Below are positions 28,265 to 38,592 of a stretch of DNA of 64,000 bases, piece by piece. The first letter of the stretch is position 1. Each line of letters starts with the position of its first letter. The stretch covers positions 62,001 through 126,000 of the forward strand of contig JAIPBS010000006.1 in the NCBI GenBank assembly GCA_021738625.1. The letters run 5' to 3'. This stretch comes from Bacteroidales bacterium. Lineage in GTDB: Bacteria > Bacteroidota > Bacteroidia > Bacteroidales > JAIOZK01. The translations under genes were made by a program, and so were the position numbers. A model generated the notes under the pieces. That model was given only the letters and a program-made list of their open reading frames with translations. It did not search any database and was not told where the DNA came from.

Positions 28265-29182
28265 ATGAAAAAAACACTTTTATTTTTTGTGCTGGCAGCT
28301 ATCATTGTTGTCGGCTGCAATCAACCTGCTGAAAAAGAAACTGCAAACGAACAGGATAGCTTTACGGTAGCCTTCCTGACGGATATCCATGTGCAACCCG
28401 AAAAGAACGCAATAGAAGGCTTTAACAAGGCCATCGCGAAAGTGAACGAACTGAAGCCCGACCTGGTGATCACAGGGGGCGACCTGGTGATGGATGTGCT
28501 GGGCACAGGCTACGACCGGGCCGACTCGCTTTACAATATTTACGATTCCCTGCAGGCAAAGTTTGAGATACCGATTTACAACACCCTTGGCAACCATGAA
28601 GTGTTCGGATTGTATAAAGAAAGCGGCATCGATACCGTCCATCCGTTTTACGGCAAAAAACTTTACGAAGAAAGGATAGGGCCAAGGTATTATTCATTCG
28701 ACCACAAGGGCTGGCACTTTATGATCCTGGACGGCATCGGTTATACCTCCGAAAGAAGATATATCGGCTATGTGGATGAAAAACAAATGAACTGGATCAA
28801 AGAAGACCTGGCAAAAGTGGACCAGGACACACCCATTGCCATCAGCGTTCATATCCCTTTCATCAATGCCGGCATACAGTATTACTACGGCTCCCTGGAA
28901 GAAAACGACGCCAGCGCTGTGATCACCAATGCCAAAGAAGTGTTGGAGCTATTCGGCAACCACAATCTGAAGCTGGCTTTACAAGGACATCTGCACTGGC
29001 TGGAAGACATTTATATCGACAACACCCATTTCATCATCGGCGGGGCCGTTGCCAGCAACTGGTGGTCGGGCAAGCGGCACGGTATGGAAGAAGGCTTTCT
29101 GCTGTTGGACTTCACAGAGGATGACTTCAACTGGGAATACGTGGATTACGGCTGGGAGGTCCCCGAAAAGACGGCGGAATAG
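28265..29182 (+). CDS. Calcineurin-like metallophosphoesterase lipoprotein
   Basis: The 305-residue protein has a lipoprotein signal with VVGC at residues 15-18. It carries the full metallophosphoesterase motif set: FLTDIHV (DxH), GGDLV (GD), LGNHEV (GNHE), and GHLHW near the C-terminus. It should be a periplasmic or outer-membrane-facing phosphoesterase with a dinuclear metal centre. The substrate cannot be inferred. The next gene starts 50 bases later on the same strand. Confidence 0.9.
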   Translation: MKKTLLFFVLAAIIVVGCNQPAEKETANEQDSFTVAFLTDIHVQPEKNAIEGFNKAIAKVNELKPDLVITGGDLVMDVLGTGYDRADSLYNIYDSLQAKFEIPIYNTLGNHEVFGLYKESGIDTVHPFYGKKLYEERIGPRYYSFDHKGWHFMILDGIGYTSERRYIGYVDEKQMNWIKEDLAKVDQDTPIAISVHIPFINAGIQYYYGSLEENDASAVITNAKEVLELFGNHNLKLALQGHLHWLEDIYIDNTHFIIGGAVASNWWSGKRHGMEEGFLLLDFTEDDFNWEYVDYGWEVPEKTAE

Positions 29183-29232
29183 TCCTTCCCGCATCCTCAT
29201 GCGCAATTATTTATTAACTTTGGATTGCGTAT

Positions 29233-29928
29233 ATGAGGAAAGCCGGTATTTATATGATTTTGCTGTGCCTGCTCGCCGGCCTGGCCCGGGGGCAGCAGGC
29301 CGATTCATTGCTCCTGCTGCAACGCTACAGACAGTATGGCGCCTGGCTGAAGATGCAGGACAGCATGACCCTTAACAGCCCCCAAAACCTCAGTATGCTG
29401 CACGATATGCTGCAAAGCATTGTGGAGATTGATAACCAATTGCTTAAACTGAATCCCGAAGCCCTGAATCGCCTGCAAAAAGAAATGCCTTTATACGGGC
29501 AAAGCAGCCCCAAATCGGAAAAACACCAAAACGAAAGCCAACTGTTGAAACAACAACTGGCTGCGCTTGAAAAACACAACAACCGCCTCACCGTTGTGAT
29601 CATCGCGTTGGGCGTAGCGTTTATCCTGGGGATGATCCTTTTGCTGAACCGCATCAATATACTGCAAAGGAAAAAAGGCCGCATACAGGAATTGCAGGAA
29701 AAGCTGCAAGTGCAAATCGAAGCCTACGACGAAATGAACCAAAGCTATGAAGAATCCCTGCAAAAACACGAAAAGCTGCTGGCCAAAATACGGACCCTCG
29801 AACAACAACTCGCCAGCGCCTCCGATCACATAGAAGATATGGGCAAAGCCCTTTATGAAGAAAAAGAAGAAAGAAGCGAGATTGAGAAAGAACTGAAACG
29901 GCTATTGGGGGAGTTGGGGGAGGTGTAA
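29233..29928 (+). CDS. Membrane-anchored coiled-coil protein of unknown function
   Basis: The 231-residue protein has a signal peptide to about residue 23 and a short helical periplasmic region. One transmembrane helix covers about 117-139 (LTVVIIALGVAFILGMILLL). A cytoplasmic Glu/Gln/Lys-rich coiled coil then runs to the end. No enzymatic domain is visible. The layout resembles sensors or scaffold proteins without output domain. It may be cotranscribed with the phosphoesterase upstream. Confidence 0.7.
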   Translation: MRKAGIYMILLCLLAGLARGQQADSLLLLQRYRQYGAWLKMQDSMTLNSPQNLSMLHDMLQSIVEIDNQLLKLNPEALNRLQKEMPLYGQSSPKSEKHQNESQLLKQQLAALEKHNNRLTVVIIALGVAFILGMILLLNRINILQRKKGRIQELQEKLQVQIEAYDEMNQSYEESLQKHEKLLAKIRTLEQQLASASDHIEDMGKALYEEKEERSEIEKELKRLLGELGEV

Positions 29929-29944
29929 ACTTGGTTGTTCAATA

Positions 29945-31645
29945 TCATTGGTTTACTTTTTCAAATAATAGATTTTTTGCTCTTGGATTGTTTATTGACA
30001 GGCTTATAAATGTTTCATTTTCTTCTAAAAATGAAATCGACTGGATTAAGCCAGAATTACTTGTAAAAGTGAAATCTTCTGAATGTTGAAGAATTATGTC
30101 ATTCGGAAATACGGGACTTTGGATTTTCAATTCATCGTTTACATATCTGATTTCATATTTAACATTAAGTTCCTTCGAATAATAAGTTCCGGTTAAACTG
30201 GCGTAATTAATATTTGTCTCTTTTTTGCTTTCTTCAACTTTTAATGCTAAGTAACTTTTGCCGTTTTGGTGAAGCGCTTGGCTATTGACCTTGCCATTTC
30301 TTAAATGAAAAACAAATTCAGCCTCCGCTTCTTTTACAAAAAATACTGAATCTGATTTAGCAAATAATTTAAAGTCCTTATTATACATGTTTAAAAAATA
30401 CGCATCACCATCTTTGAAAAAAGTCAAATAGCAATCTTTATCATCCACCTGTTGGTATTTGCCGGCACATAAAGTGAAAAATTCATCGTTTATTTCTTGT
30501 TCAACCAACTCAATTCCTTTTGAATTTTCCTTTTTTGCATTACCGAATAATATATCAAAAAGATCATTCATCATTTTTTGAGGGTATAATGTTCCGTCAT
30601 TACTTAAAATAGCCACGCCAACATTTTCTTCAGGGAAAAAGGCTGTTGCTGATCTGAAGCCTCCCCATGCTCCATCATGAACATAAGCTGTCTTGCTTTT
30701 TATTTCAGTTATGTTTAAACCATAGCCATAATCTATGGTTTTGCTATTGTTTAAGTTACCTTTTTGAGTTGTTTTATTGAAAGCACCATTTCCACCCAGG
30801 GTCTTGCTGCTGAAGTTTATCAACCACTTTGACATATCAGAGGTGTTGCTCATAAGCGAACTGGAACCAGGGGCGCTGAGATTATTAGAAAAAGGAAGGT
30901 AATTATTTCCATGATAAATATAAGAATCAGCTATTACGTATTCTTCTGAATTATTGTTTTCAACAAAATAAGTATTCACCATTTCTAAAGGAGCAAAGAT
31001 GTTATCATGTGTCCAACTTTCAAATGTTGTATCCGTAACGACTTCAACTATTTTTGCCAAAAGATTGTAATTGGAATTACTATAGGAAAATTCAGTGCCC
31101 GGAGTAAAATTCAAACCCTCTTGGGTTTTAAGCATTTCATAAATATCATCCAATGAAAGTGATTCTTCGGGCTGCCATCCTTTCAACGCAAACAGCACAG
31201 GCCAGTCTCTAATACCAGAGGTGTGACGAACAAGTTGATATATTGTAATATCATTCATAGCCTCGGGCAAATCAGGTAGATATTTAATGATTTTATCATT
31301 TATATTAAGCTCACCTTTTTCTTCCAAAAGAGCGATTGCCATTCCTGTAAATTGTTTGCTTGCAGAGGCGATATCAAAAATTGTGCTTACAGTTATTGGC
31401 GATTTTTCGTTTAAATTGGCAGAACCAAAATTCCCTGTATAATAGATAAAATCCTTCTTCGTAATTATTACCGACAATCCGGGTTTATCACCTTCATTTA
31501 AAGTTTCTGATTTATTAAAAACCTGTTGTTCAAAGTACGAATCCAATTGTGATTGCAATTCTTTTTCCGGTGTCGGCTTGCACTGGATAAGACAAGTAAT
31601 TACCATTAATCCTAATACAAGTGTTCCAATTTGTCTCTGTTTCAT
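29945..31645 (-). CDS. Class C beta-lactamase-fold serine hydrolase lipoprotein
   Basis: The 566-residue protein has a lipoprotein signal (MVITCLIQC). Its serine hydrolase domain at about 60-370 has the motifs SASK (SxxK, in [11 protein letters not shown]), YSN (YSNSNYNLL) and HDG (YVHDGAWGG). The C-terminal 180 residues look like two lipocalin-type DUF domains often attached to such hydrolases. Family members are mostly peptidases or esterases, not antibiotic-hydrolysing enzymes. Codon use is more AT-rich than in the ribosomal and metabolic genes nearby, which fits acquisition. The start overlaps the GNAT gene by four bases (ATGA), so the two are translationally coupled. Confidence 0.85.
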   Translation of the reverse strand: MKQRQIGTLVLGLMVITCLIQCKPTPEKELQSQLDSYFEQQVFNKSETLNEGDKPGLSVIITKKDFIYYTGNFGSANLNEKSPITVSTIFDIASASKQFTGMAIALLEEKGELNINDKIIKYLPDLPEAMNDITIYQLVRHTSGIRDWPVLFALKGWQPEESLSLDDIYEMLKTQEGLNFTPGTEFSYSNSNYNLLAKIVEVVTDTTFESWTHDNIFAPLEMVNTYFVENNNSEEYVIADSYIYHGNNYLPFSNNLSAPGSSSLMSNTSDMSKWLINFSSKTLGGNGAFNKTTQKGNLNNSKTIDYGYGLNITEIKSKTAYVHDGAWGGFRSATAFFPEENVGVAILSNDGTLYPQKMMNDLFDILFGNAKKENSKGIELVEQEINDEFFTLCAGKYQQVDDKDCYLTFFKDGDAYFLNMYNKDFKLFAKSDSVFFVKEAEAEFVFHLRNGKVNSQALHQNGKSYLALKVEESKKETNINYASLTGTYYSKELNVKYEIRYVNDELKIQSPVFPNDIILQHSEDFTFTSNSGLIQSISFLEENETFISLSINNPRAKNLLFEKVNQ

Positions 31646-31995
31646 CTTGATTTTTTTTCAAAACCGTAACTTTCATAAAATGACAATATTGTCGGAGTTT
31701 CATCTGTTCCAACAAGCATTGTTTTATAGTTGTTTTTGTAATAATCTGAGATAAAACTTATTAGAGCTTTAGCATATCCTTTGCCTTGATATTTTTTATA
31801 TGTTGCTATGTTCTTCAATTCGCAGGTTTCCTTATCTATCTCTACAACAACACAAATAGTTTTCAAGTCATCATCGTATAGTGCAAACATATCGCCACTT
31901 TCCAGATATCTGTCGATCATATCCTCTTGCTCGTCTGCTAATAGCAATAAATCAAGGTATTGTTTCTTGTTACTGGTAATTTTTTCTATTCGCAA
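31642..31995 (-). CDS. GNAT-family N-acetyltransferase (short)
   Basis: The 117-residue protein has the acetyl-CoA binding segment [18 protein letters not shown] and the terminal [10 protein letters not shown] strand. It ends right after that, about 20-30 residues earlier than close GNAT relatives, so the last strand may be missing. The stop overlaps the start of the serine hydrolase gene, so the truncation may have produced the overlap. The target is unknown. Confidence 0.8.
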   Translation of the reverse strand: MRIEKITSNKKQYLDLLLLADEQEDMIDRYLESGDMFALYDDDLKTICVVVEIDKETCELKNIATYKKYQGKGYAKALISFISDYYKNNYKTMLVGTDETPTILSFYESYGFEKKSR

Positions 31996-32089
31996 ACTTT
32001 TTAAAAACTTTAAAAGTACAAATGTTTTTCATTCGGCAAAGTTCTATACAAACAAATTTCCCTACCTCCTGTAAATGTCGGGATGAATG

Positions 32090-32116
32090 AACCGTCTCGC
32101 CTAAGGCGGGATGGTC
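32090..32116. repeat. Hairpin in accessory spacer
   Basis: ACCGTCTCGCC and GGCGGGATGGT form an imperfect stem around TAA. It lies in the 213-base gap between the GNAT and PIN genes, which shows no other feature. Confidence 0.5.
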
Positions 32117-32208
32117 CCCCTTCATTTTCATTTTGGAGGATAAATGTGAGAAGTGCACCGGTGGGGCTTATTGGCTCACCAACAGACTAATCGATTGGGG
32201 GGTAGATT

Positions 32209-32631
32209 TTACTTCGCTTTTAAGCTGTTTAAATATTCATCTGGTGATAAAACAGGAATATCAGATTCTTTAAAATCTTTACCATTTCGGGTAATCAATA
32301 TTTTGCAATCTCTGTTAATTGCACAATAATATTGTAATGAATCCTCAAAGTCGGAAAATCCGGAGGATAATCCTTTGTCAACAACCTTTTCCGTTAAATC
32401 CGATGTTTCTGCAATTACCTTGAATTTGCGTATTTTCTCTTTAACCTGTTCCTTATCTTCAAATCTTGAAAGTACGTAATATACCGTTGAGTAGGTTAAA
32501 GCAGAAACAACCAGATGTATTTTCCCTTTATCCGCAAGCGTCGCAATCTTAGCGGCAGAATCATAAAATGGTTCTCTTTCTCCAAGCAAATCAAGCACTA
32601 CATTTGTATCAAGAAATAATTTATCTTTCAT
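32209..32631 (-). CDS. PIN-domain toxin (probable RNase)
   Basis: The 140-residue protein is a PIN domain. The acidic residues of the active site are visible: Asp in FLDTNVVLDLL, Glu in the central AETSDLTEKVV region, and Asp in SDFEDSLQYYCA, with ITRNGKDFKESDIPVLSPDE near the end. It overlaps the upstream antitoxin gene by four bases (ATGA), the usual arrangement of a type II toxin-antitoxin pair. Confidence 0.88.
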   Translation of the reverse strand: MKDKLFLDTNVVLDLLGEREPFYDSAAKIATLADKGKIHLVVSALTYSTVYYVLSRFEDKEQVKEKIRKFKVIAETSDLTEKVVDKGLSSGFSDFEDSLQYYCAINRDCKILITRNGKDFKESDIPVLSPDEYLNSLKAK

Positions 32632-32885
32632 TTGTATTTTTCTGCCAGGTAATCACCATATTCTTTTTTGTAATCGAAATCAGCCGGAAGTTTCACACCA
32701 GTCTGCATGCTCTTGACAAATGATGATATCTCAAGATCATTATCAGCTTGCCGGTTTTCTTTTTCAATTAATGTTTTAAGATAAGACTCAATCAAACGCG
32801 AGAGACTCCTTTTATGTGATGATGCATATTCTTTGGCCTTATCAATCACATGTTTATCCAGTTTCAATGTCAATTTTGCATCCAT
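32628..32885 (-). CDS. DUF6364-type antitoxin
   Basis: The 85-residue protein has an N-terminal ribbon-helix-helix-like segment (KLTLKLDKHVIDKAKEYA, KRSLSRLIESYLKTLI). Its C-terminal tail probably wraps the PIN toxin. The family DUF6364 is found next to PIN genes in Bacteroidota. It is the first gene of the pair and sits behind a full consensus promoter, which it may repress itself. Confidence 0.85.
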   Translation of the reverse strand: MDAKLTLKLDKHVIDKAKEYASSHKRSLSRLIESYLKTLIEKENRQADNDLEISSFVKSMQTGVKLPADFDYKKEYGDYLAEKYK

Positions 32886-32904
32886 ATCTTAATGTTTTAA
32901 TACG

Positions 32905-32936
32905 TACAAATATACAAAATCAATCCGTATTTAGCA
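32905..32936 (-). promoter_or_regulatory. Full Bacteroidota promoter of the toxin-antitoxin pair
   Basis: On the minus strand TTTG (32933-32936) is followed after 20 bases by TATATTTG (32905-32912). Both elements and the spacing match the consensus. A TACGTA palindrome just downstream (32899-32904) could be an operator. Confidence 0.7.
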
Positions 32937-32974
32937 AACCGGAATTTCAATTTTCAATTTTCAACTTTCTTCCC

Positions 32975-34360
32975 TCACTCCAGCCCGAATTTTTTCATTC
33001 TCCTGTCGAGCGATTGCCAGGTGATGCCGAGCAATTCGGCTGCCCTGGACTTATTGTTGCCGGTTTCTTTGAGCGCTTTGTTGATAAGTCTTTTCTCGGC
33101 TTCTTCCAGGTTAAATCCCTGAAAATCCTCTTTTGGTGTGTCTTTAGATACAGTGCCGGGTCGCTGGCTGGTGATCAGCTGGAAGTGTTGGGTGCGCAAC
33201 TTGTTACCTTCGCAAACGATAAGCGCACGTTCGATGATATTCCTCAGCTCGCGTATGTTGCCCGGGTAATCGTAGGCCATCATATAATCATAAATGCCCT
33301 GATCAGGTTTTTGCAATGGCTTACCCATTTTGCGTGAAAAGGTTTCGAGAAAATGATCGAGTAGCACGGGGATGTCTTCCTTACGTTGGCGCAGGGGGGG
33401 GATGTGAATGATAAAGGAGCTGAGCCGGTGGTAAAGGTCGAGGCGGAATTTGTTTTCGTTGCTGAACTTTTCCAGGTTGCGATTGGAGGCGGCGATCACC
33501 CGCACATCCACATCGGTCAACTGGTGGGTTCCCACCTTGCTCACCTTTTTCTCTTCCAGCACGCGCAGCAGCTTGGCCTGCTGGCTCATGGGCATATCGC
33601 TGATCTCGTCCAGGAAAAGGGTGCCCTTGTTGGCGATCTCGAACCAGCCGGCTTTTTCTTCGGAGGCGCCGGTGAAAGCGCCTTTCTTATGTCCGAAAAA
33701 TTCACTTTCGAACAGGCTCTCGGGCACGGCCGAGCAGTTGACCGAATGGAAATACTGCTTATGCCGTCGGCTCAGGTAATGTATGCCACGCGCCACCAGT
33801 TCCTTGCCGGTGCCGCTCTCGCCTGTGATCAAAATGGAAGTGTCGTCGGTTTTGGCCACCATCGACATCAGCTCCATCACCTGGTTGATGGCTTTGCTTT
33901 TGCCGATGAGCTGATGCCCGATGTTTTCTTTCAGGTCTTTGCAAACCAGTGAGAAATTTTGTTCTACTTCCTTGATTTTTTTTTGAAGCCTGATGTATCG
34001 TTTGGTTCGTTCGATGGAGCCGTTGATCTCGAACAGCCTGAAAGGTTTCTGGAAGAAATCGGCGGCACCCAAACGCATGGCTTCGATCACGCTGTTCATG
34101 TCGCCATGCCCCGAGATCATGATCACTTCCAACTCGGTATGTTTTTCTTTCAGTTTTTTCAATACCTGCAAACCGTCCATCTCGGGCAGCTTGATGTCGA
34201 GGATCACAATGTCGACATGTTTTTCTTCTGCAATTTCGAATGCCTCAGAGGGCCTGGCGGCTATATAAATCCTGTAATCCTTTCTGCTAAGGAACTCCTC
34301 TATCTCATTTCTCACACGTGGCTCGTCGTCCAGCACCAGTATGTTTAGGCATTCATTCAT
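32975..34360 (-). CDS. Sigma-54-dependent response regulator (NtrC family)
   Basis: The 461-residue protein has a receiver domain at about 1-120 with the phosphoacceptor in DIVILDIKLPEMDGL. The AAA+ domain at about 150-385 has GESGTGKE (Walker A), an intact GAFTGA loop (KKGAFTGASEE) and LFLDEISDM (Walker B). A C-terminal Fis-type helix-turn-helix has NNKSRAAELLGITWQSLDRR. It should activate sigma-54 promoters on phosphorylation. The start overlaps the kinase gene by four bases, so the kinase is its partner. Confidence 0.93.
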   Translation of the reverse strand: MNECLNILVLDDEPRVRNEIEEFLSRKDYRIYIAARPSEAFEIAEEKHVDIVILDIKLPEMDGLQVLKKLKEKHTELEVIMISGHGDMNSVIEAMRLGAADFFQKPFRLFEINGSIERTKRYIRLQKKIKEVEQNFSLVCKDLKENIGHQLIGKSKAINQVMELMSMVAKTDDTSILITGESGTGKELVARGIHYLSRRHKQYFHSVNCSAVPESLFESEFFGHKKGAFTGASEEKAGWFEIANKGTLFLDEISDMPMSQQAKLLRVLEEKKVSKVGTHQLTDVDVRVIAASNRNLEKFSNENKFRLDLYHRLSSFIIHIPPLRQRKEDIPVLLDHFLETFSRKMGKPLQKPDQGIYDYMMAYDYPGNIRELRNIIERALIVCEGNKLRTQHFQLITSQRPGTVSKDTPKEDFQGFNLEEAEKRLINKALKETGNNKSRAAELLGITWQSLDRRMKKFGLE

Positions 34361-36585
34361 GCTTGTTTGCTGTATTTTTTCAGTTTTATTCTCATCCTCG
34401 TGTATTCCTTCTCCATGCTTTCCACGCTGATATCACCTTTCATTTCCTTGATGATCCCATAAGAAATGGACAATCCCAGGCCCGTGCCGCTTTCGTCGTT
34501 CTTGGTAGTGAAAAAGGGATCGAATATATTCATTTGTTTGTTTTTTGGGATGCCCGTTCCATTGTCCTCCACCAGGATCTCCACATCGTCTTGGTTGCTG
34601 CGGGTGGATATGCCGATGGATTTTACGTAGCCGTCCTTTTGCTGGCTCATTTTCTCATCAACCGCATATTTGGCGTTTGATAGCAGGTTGAGGATCACCT
34701 GTTCCAGTTTGAATTTGTTCCCAAAGCTAACAACTTCCTGGTCCAGATCGACCTTCATTTCAATATTGTGGTTTTTATATTGGGTGGTTACCATGGAAAG
34801 GGCATTCCCGATCACCTCGTTCACATCCACTTTATCGAATTCGGCGATGTCCTGGTCTTTGGAAAAGATACGTACATGGTTTATAATCTTCTTGATCCGT
34901 TCGATGTCTCCGAAGATGATCCTGAACTTTTCGCGCATATAGTTTTCCGTGATCTTATCTTTGCTCAATTTATCGAGCATATTGTCCATGCCCATGGTGA
35001 TGCCCCCCAGCGGCTGGTTGATCTCGTGCGCAATGCCGGCTGCCAGTTCTCCCAGCGATTCGAGCTTGGATTTTTGGATGAGCATTTGCTGCTGTTGTTC
35101 TATTTTTTCCAGTTCTTCCTGCACTCTTTGTTCGAGATGCTTGTTGAGTCTTTCCAGCTCTTTTGCCGTTTCTTTCCTGTTGGTGATATCGGTGAGAAAA
35201 GTCAGCACGGCGGGCTTGTCTTCCCAACTGATCACGGTTGATTTGATTTCGATCCACCGGAGATTCTCTGATTTGTCGATGATCATCACATCATATCTTT
35301 CGGGTACCGGTTCGCCAGCCAAACGTCGCTTGTGGTTAAAGGTCACCAGGTCAACATAATCGGGATGAAGGAATTCGGAAAAGGGCCTGTCGATACATTC
35401 CTTGGGCAGGTATCCTGTCATTTCGTATAATTTGGGATTGATGAATTTAACAATCCCGTCTATGGTCAGCATGATGCCATCGTTGGCATTCTCGAAGATC
35501 TGCCTGTATTTTTCTTCGCTTTCGCGCAACATCATCTCGGCCGTTTTCCGCTCGTTGATCTCCTTTTTCAGATCTCTGGTTCGGTTTTCCACACGCAGTT
35601 CCAGCTCGTTGTTCAGGCTGAGCAATTCTTCTTCCACCTTTTTCCTGTGGATAGCGGCTCCGAAAATATCCGCTGCTGCCGATAACGCATTGAGCTCGGT
35701 GGTGGTCCAGGTTCGTTCCGTACTGCAATTGTCCAGTCCGATGAAGCCCCACCAACTGTTATCAGAAATAACCGGCACAATGGCGATTGAAATAATTTCC
35801 TGTTCCGACAATACTTCCTGTTCAGATTTTGGGAAGTCGCGAATCAGGCCGCTAATGGGTTTTCCCTGCGGCAAAGTTGCCTTCCAACGGTTGAATCCGA
35901 AATTATATGGAAAACTTTTAAGGTTCGGATTTCCGGATTGGGCAGGGATGTTGTCGGCCGTCCATTCAAAACGCTGGCTGCACAATAGTTCCCCTGTTTC
36001 GCTTTTGTGATTTTCAAAGATGTATACCCGGCTTGCAGCGGTGGCATCTCCAAGTTTTTGGAGCACCAGGGGGATGCTTTTTTCACCGAAGTTGTGCTGC
36101 AGAAATTGTTCTGAGGCATAGCTTACCGCTTTCAGGATGGCCTCGCTGCGTTTAAGCGCTTCCTCTGCCTGTCGCCTCTTTTCCTTTTGCTCGCTAACTT
36201 TTCGTTCGAGCAACACTTCATTGGTGAGGTTTTCGATTACGGTAAACAGGCTCTTGTTCTCAACGGGCTTCAGCAGAAAGCTTTTGACCCCGCTTTCGAT
36301 GGCCTGCATGAAATATTGCGTTTGCCCATAAGCCGACATGATGATGATCCGGGCATTGGGGTCAAAACGCTTGATGCGCTTCGACATTTCAAGCCCGTTC
36401 ATCACTGGCATTTTTATATCAGTCAGGACAATGTTGGGCCGGTGCTGCTCATAAAGCGCAAGCCCTTCCTCACCGTTTTCTGCCACATAAATTTCGCTGA
36501 TCCTTTTGGAAAGGATCTTCTGGTATACGTTGCGCAGGATCTTTTCATCTTCTACATACAACAGTGAAATGTTAATTTTATTCAT
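34357..36585 (-). CDS. REC-GAF-PAS histidine kinase
   Basis: The protein of 742 residues (from the ATG at 36585) begins with a receiver domain ([18 protein letters not shown]). A coiled coil, a GAF domain (about 165-320), a PAS domain with PAC (about 360-480), a HisKA with [13 protein letters not shown], and an HATPase with VEDNGTGIP and GTGLGLSI follow. It lacks membrane segments, so it is cytoplasmic, and the N-terminal receiver suggests it is itself controlled by another kinase. The frame is open ten codons further to 36615, but a TAAATTTG promoter element at 36613-36620 overlaps that start. It is cotranscribed with the sigma-54 regulator. Confidence 0.9.
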   Translation of the reverse strand: MNKINISLLYVEDEKILRNVYQKILSKRISEIYVAENGEEGLALYEQHRPNIVLTDIKMPVMNGLEMSKRIKRFDPNARIIIMSAYGQTQYFMQAIESGVKSFLLKPVENKSLFTVIENLTNEVLLERKVSEQKEKRRQAEEALKRSEAILKAVSYASEQFLQHNFGEKSIPLVLQKLGDATAASRVYIFENHKSETGELLCSQRFEWTADNIPAQSGNPNLKSFPYNFGFNRWKATLPQGKPISGLIRDFPKSEQEVLSEQEIISIAIVPVISDNSWWGFIGLDNCSTERTWTTTELNALSAAADIFGAAIHRKKVEEELLSLNNELELRVENRTRDLKKEINERKTAEMMLRESEEKYRQIFENANDGIMLTIDGIVKFINPKLYEMTGYLPKECIDRPFSEFLHPDYVDLVTFNHKRRLAGEPVPERYDVMIIDKSENLRWIEIKSTVISWEDKPAVLTFLTDITNRKETAKELERLNKHLEQRVQEELEKIEQQQQMLIQKSKLESLGELAAGIAHEINQPLGGITMGMDNMLDKLSKDKITENYMREKFRIIFGDIERIKKIINHVRIFSKDQDIAEFDKVDVNEVIGNALSMVTTQYKNHNIEMKVDLDQEVVSFGNKFKLEQVILNLLSNAKYAVDEKMSQQKDGYVKSIGISTRSNQDDVEILVEDNGTGIPKNKQMNIFDPFFTTKNDESGTGLGLSISYGIIKEMKGDISVESMEKEYTRMRIKLKKYSKQA

Positions 36586-36612
36586 GGCAGTGTGGAATGC
36601 GTTTGTTCCAAA

Positions 36613-36620
36613 CAAATTTA
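36613..36620 (-). promoter_or_regulatory. -7 promoter element for the kinase-regulator operon
   Basis: The minus strand reads TAAATTTG, matching TAnnTTTG, 27 bases before the ATG at 36585. This placement excludes the longer start at 36615. Confidence 0.45.
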
Positions 36621-36636
36621 AAAATATTCTGCAGTA

Positions 36637-37902
36637 TCAGTGTTCTTTAAATGCTTTTTCACCCGCATAAATATGTGTTTTAAGTTTATTTGATGCAGGT
36701 GGTATGGGGCACGAATACTTTTCGTTATAGGCGCAATAAGGATTGTAGCAAAGATTGAAATCCAGGATCGTGCTGTCGCTTTCGGGTATTGAATAATTCA
36801 AATATCTTCCGCCGCCATAGGTTTCATTGCCATTTGTGAGATCACGAAAAGGGATGAAAAGGTAATCCTCATGGCCCGCCTCCGTGAGTAGACTCATATT
36901 TTGATAGGCGTTGAGACTGAAAGTGTCTCCTTTGATCAAAAAGCTGAGCCTCCCATATTTTCTATACTCAGGCTGACGTGTCGTGTTGGTCTTCATTTTA
37001 AAAATTCCACCGGAGGTATCCGCTTCAAATTTTGCTTTTACGCGATAATCAGGATCAGGGGGGAAGTAATTCAAACCGCTAAATGATTTTATTTGCTTAT
37101 CTGTTAGGGGAGAGGTGGCGGGATTTTTAAATTCATAAAAGGATTCAAAGCGAATATCTTCAATGCTATCGGTATAGGCTGCCTGCTGTTGCCGTTTAAG
37201 CTCTGCTTTCTTATCGGGCCAGAAAAAAAGCTTTACGTACAAATACGCCAGGAATTCATTCATCACGGTTCTAAATCCGCGGCTGCCGGAGTACCAGCGT
37301 TCGTAATCGTAGCTTTTATCGGTTCCGGCGATCACACCGGTTTTAATGCCCGGGGAGAGGGCTATAGAAAAGAGCAGTTGGCTTCTTCGAGCATGACAAC
37401 CCAAAGTAAAAATATCCAGCTCTTCGATTTCTGGCATATGTTCCTTCAGGTAATTGTCGACAGCCAATGCCGTGTGATAAGTGCGGTCTCTCATGATGTT
37501 GCGCGGAATACTGATCGAAACAACGCCTGAGGTGTCAAAACCCAATTTGCCCATGGTAGCCAGGGCGATGTCGGCATAGGTTTTATATTCGGCCACATAG
37601 TATCCTTTCTCGATGGGTAAGCCTGTGACGATTAGCTGGTCGTAGTCGTATTTATAATAGAGGTCCATCATTTCACGCAGGGTGTAATCGGGCAGCCAGC
37701 CTTCCAGAACAAGCACAGAGCTGTGATGAGGGTTGTTTTTGCAAAGAAAATTGTTGAGGTTTGTCAACAGCAGCCAGAGCAGGGCTGCAACAAAAATTAA
37801 TAAAAGAAGCCTGCCGGTGAATGTCAGCTGTCGTTTATTGGTTCGCCTGCTGAGCCGAAGTTTCATGTGGAGTTTTCCGGCTAATTTATAAAAATATTTC
37901 AT
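36637..37902 (-). CDS. DUF218 (YdcF/SanA-like)-DUF1684 fusion membrane protein
   Basis: The 421-residue protein has one transmembrane helix at about 31-50 (LLLLIFVAALLWLLLTNL). A DUF218-like domain at about 60-240 follows (SSVLVLEGWLPDYTL, LIVTGLP, TLGCHARRSQLLF), the fold of YdcF, SanA and ElyC envelope proteins. From about residue 265 the protein matches DUF1684: SPLTDKQIKSFSGLNYFPPD, then FIPFRDLTNGNETYGGGRYL, then LDFNLCYNPYCAYNEKYSC with its conserved Cys residues. Both parts are full length. DUF1684 usually occurs alone, so the fusion is unusual. It suggests a joint envelope role; the reaction is unknown for both. Confidence 0.8.
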   Translation of the reverse strand: MKYFYKLAGKLHMKLRLSRRTNKRQLTFTGRLLLLIFVAALLWLLLTNLNNFLCKNNPHHSSVLVLEGWLPDYTLREMMDLYYKYDYDQLIVTGLPIEKGYYVAEYKTYADIALATMGKLGFDTSGVVSISIPRNIMRDRTYHTALAVDNYLKEHMPEIEELDIFTLGCHARRSQLLFSIALSPGIKTGVIAGTDKSYDYERWYSGSRGFRTVMNEFLAYLYVKLFFWPDKKAELKRQQQAAYTDSIEDIRFESFYEFKNPATSPLTDKQIKSFSGLNYFPPDPDYRVKAKFEADTSGGIFKMKTNTTRQPEYRKYGRLSFLIKGDTFSLNAYQNMSLLTEAGHEDYLFIPFRDLTNGNETYGGGRYLNYSIPESDSTILDFNLCYNPYCAYNEKYSCPIPPASNKLKTHIYAGEKAFKEH

Positions 37903-37948
37903 AAACGAACATCGGGGGTATCTTGTTTGTTATGGAATATAAAGCAAT

Positions 37949-38590
37949 ATGAGTAAGATCAAGCTTATCGATATAAGAAGGGAATACAAAGGCGGTGTGC
38001 TGAGTGAGAAGAGCGTGGCCGAAAGTCCTTTTGAGCAATTCGGGACCTGGATGCAGGAAGCCATGGATTCTGACATATTCGATCCGGGGGCAATGGTTTT
38101 GGCCACAAGCGGAATTGACTTGAAGCCCTCCGCAAGAGTAGTTTTGCTGAAGGATTTCAGTGTGGAAGGTTTTGTGTTTTATACCCATTATAATAGCAAG
38201 AAGGGATTGCAACTGGAGCAGAATCCACAGGCAAGCTGTTTGTTTTTCTGGCCGGAACTCGATCGGCAGATCAAACTGGAAGGGAAGGTAACGAAAACAA
38301 ATGAAAGGGAAAGCCGCAAATACTTCAGCTCGAGGCCTGAGGGCAGCCGGATCGCTGCTTCCATTTCACCTCAGAGCAAGGCAATTCCCGGCAGAGCCTT
38401 TCTCGAAGAAAAATTCGATGAAATGCTTGAGCGCAGGGTAGAGGTTGAAAAACCTCATGATTGGGGCGGCTATATCTTAAAGCCCGATTTGTTTGAATTT
38501 TGGCAGGGCCGCGAAAACCGTCTCCACGACCGGATACAGTACATGCTTGCAGATACCGGAAAATGGAAAGTTGTTCGTTTGGCACCTTGA
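37949..38590 (+). CDS. pdxH: Pyridoxamine 5'-phosphate oxidase
   Basis: The FMN enzyme oxidises pyridoxine or pyridoxamine 5'-phosphate to pyridoxal 5'-phosphate. The 213-residue protein has ARVVLLKDFSVEGFVFYTHY, ESRKYFSSRPEGSRIAASIS, and the C-terminal signature FWQGRENRLHDRIQY, all typical of PdxH. The length is standard. It is divergent from the DUF218-DUF1684 gene and convergent with the DUF302 gene, with two bases between stops. Confidence 0.95.
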   Translation: MSKIKLIDIRREYKGGVLSEKSVAESPFEQFGTWMQEAMDSDIFDPGAMVLATSGIDLKPSARVVLLKDFSVEGFVFYTHYNSKKGLQLEQNPQASCLFFWPELDRQIKLEGKVTKTNERESRKYFSSRPEGSRIAASISPQSKAIPGRAFLEEKFDEMLERRVEVEKPHDWGGYILKPDLFEFWQGRENRLHDRIQYMLADTGKWKVVRLAP

Positions 38591-38592
38591 GC

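Noticed and set aside
28494-29375. Alternative frames over the phosphoesterase and coiled-coil genes
   Set aside because: They are shadows of clearly recognised genes in another frame.
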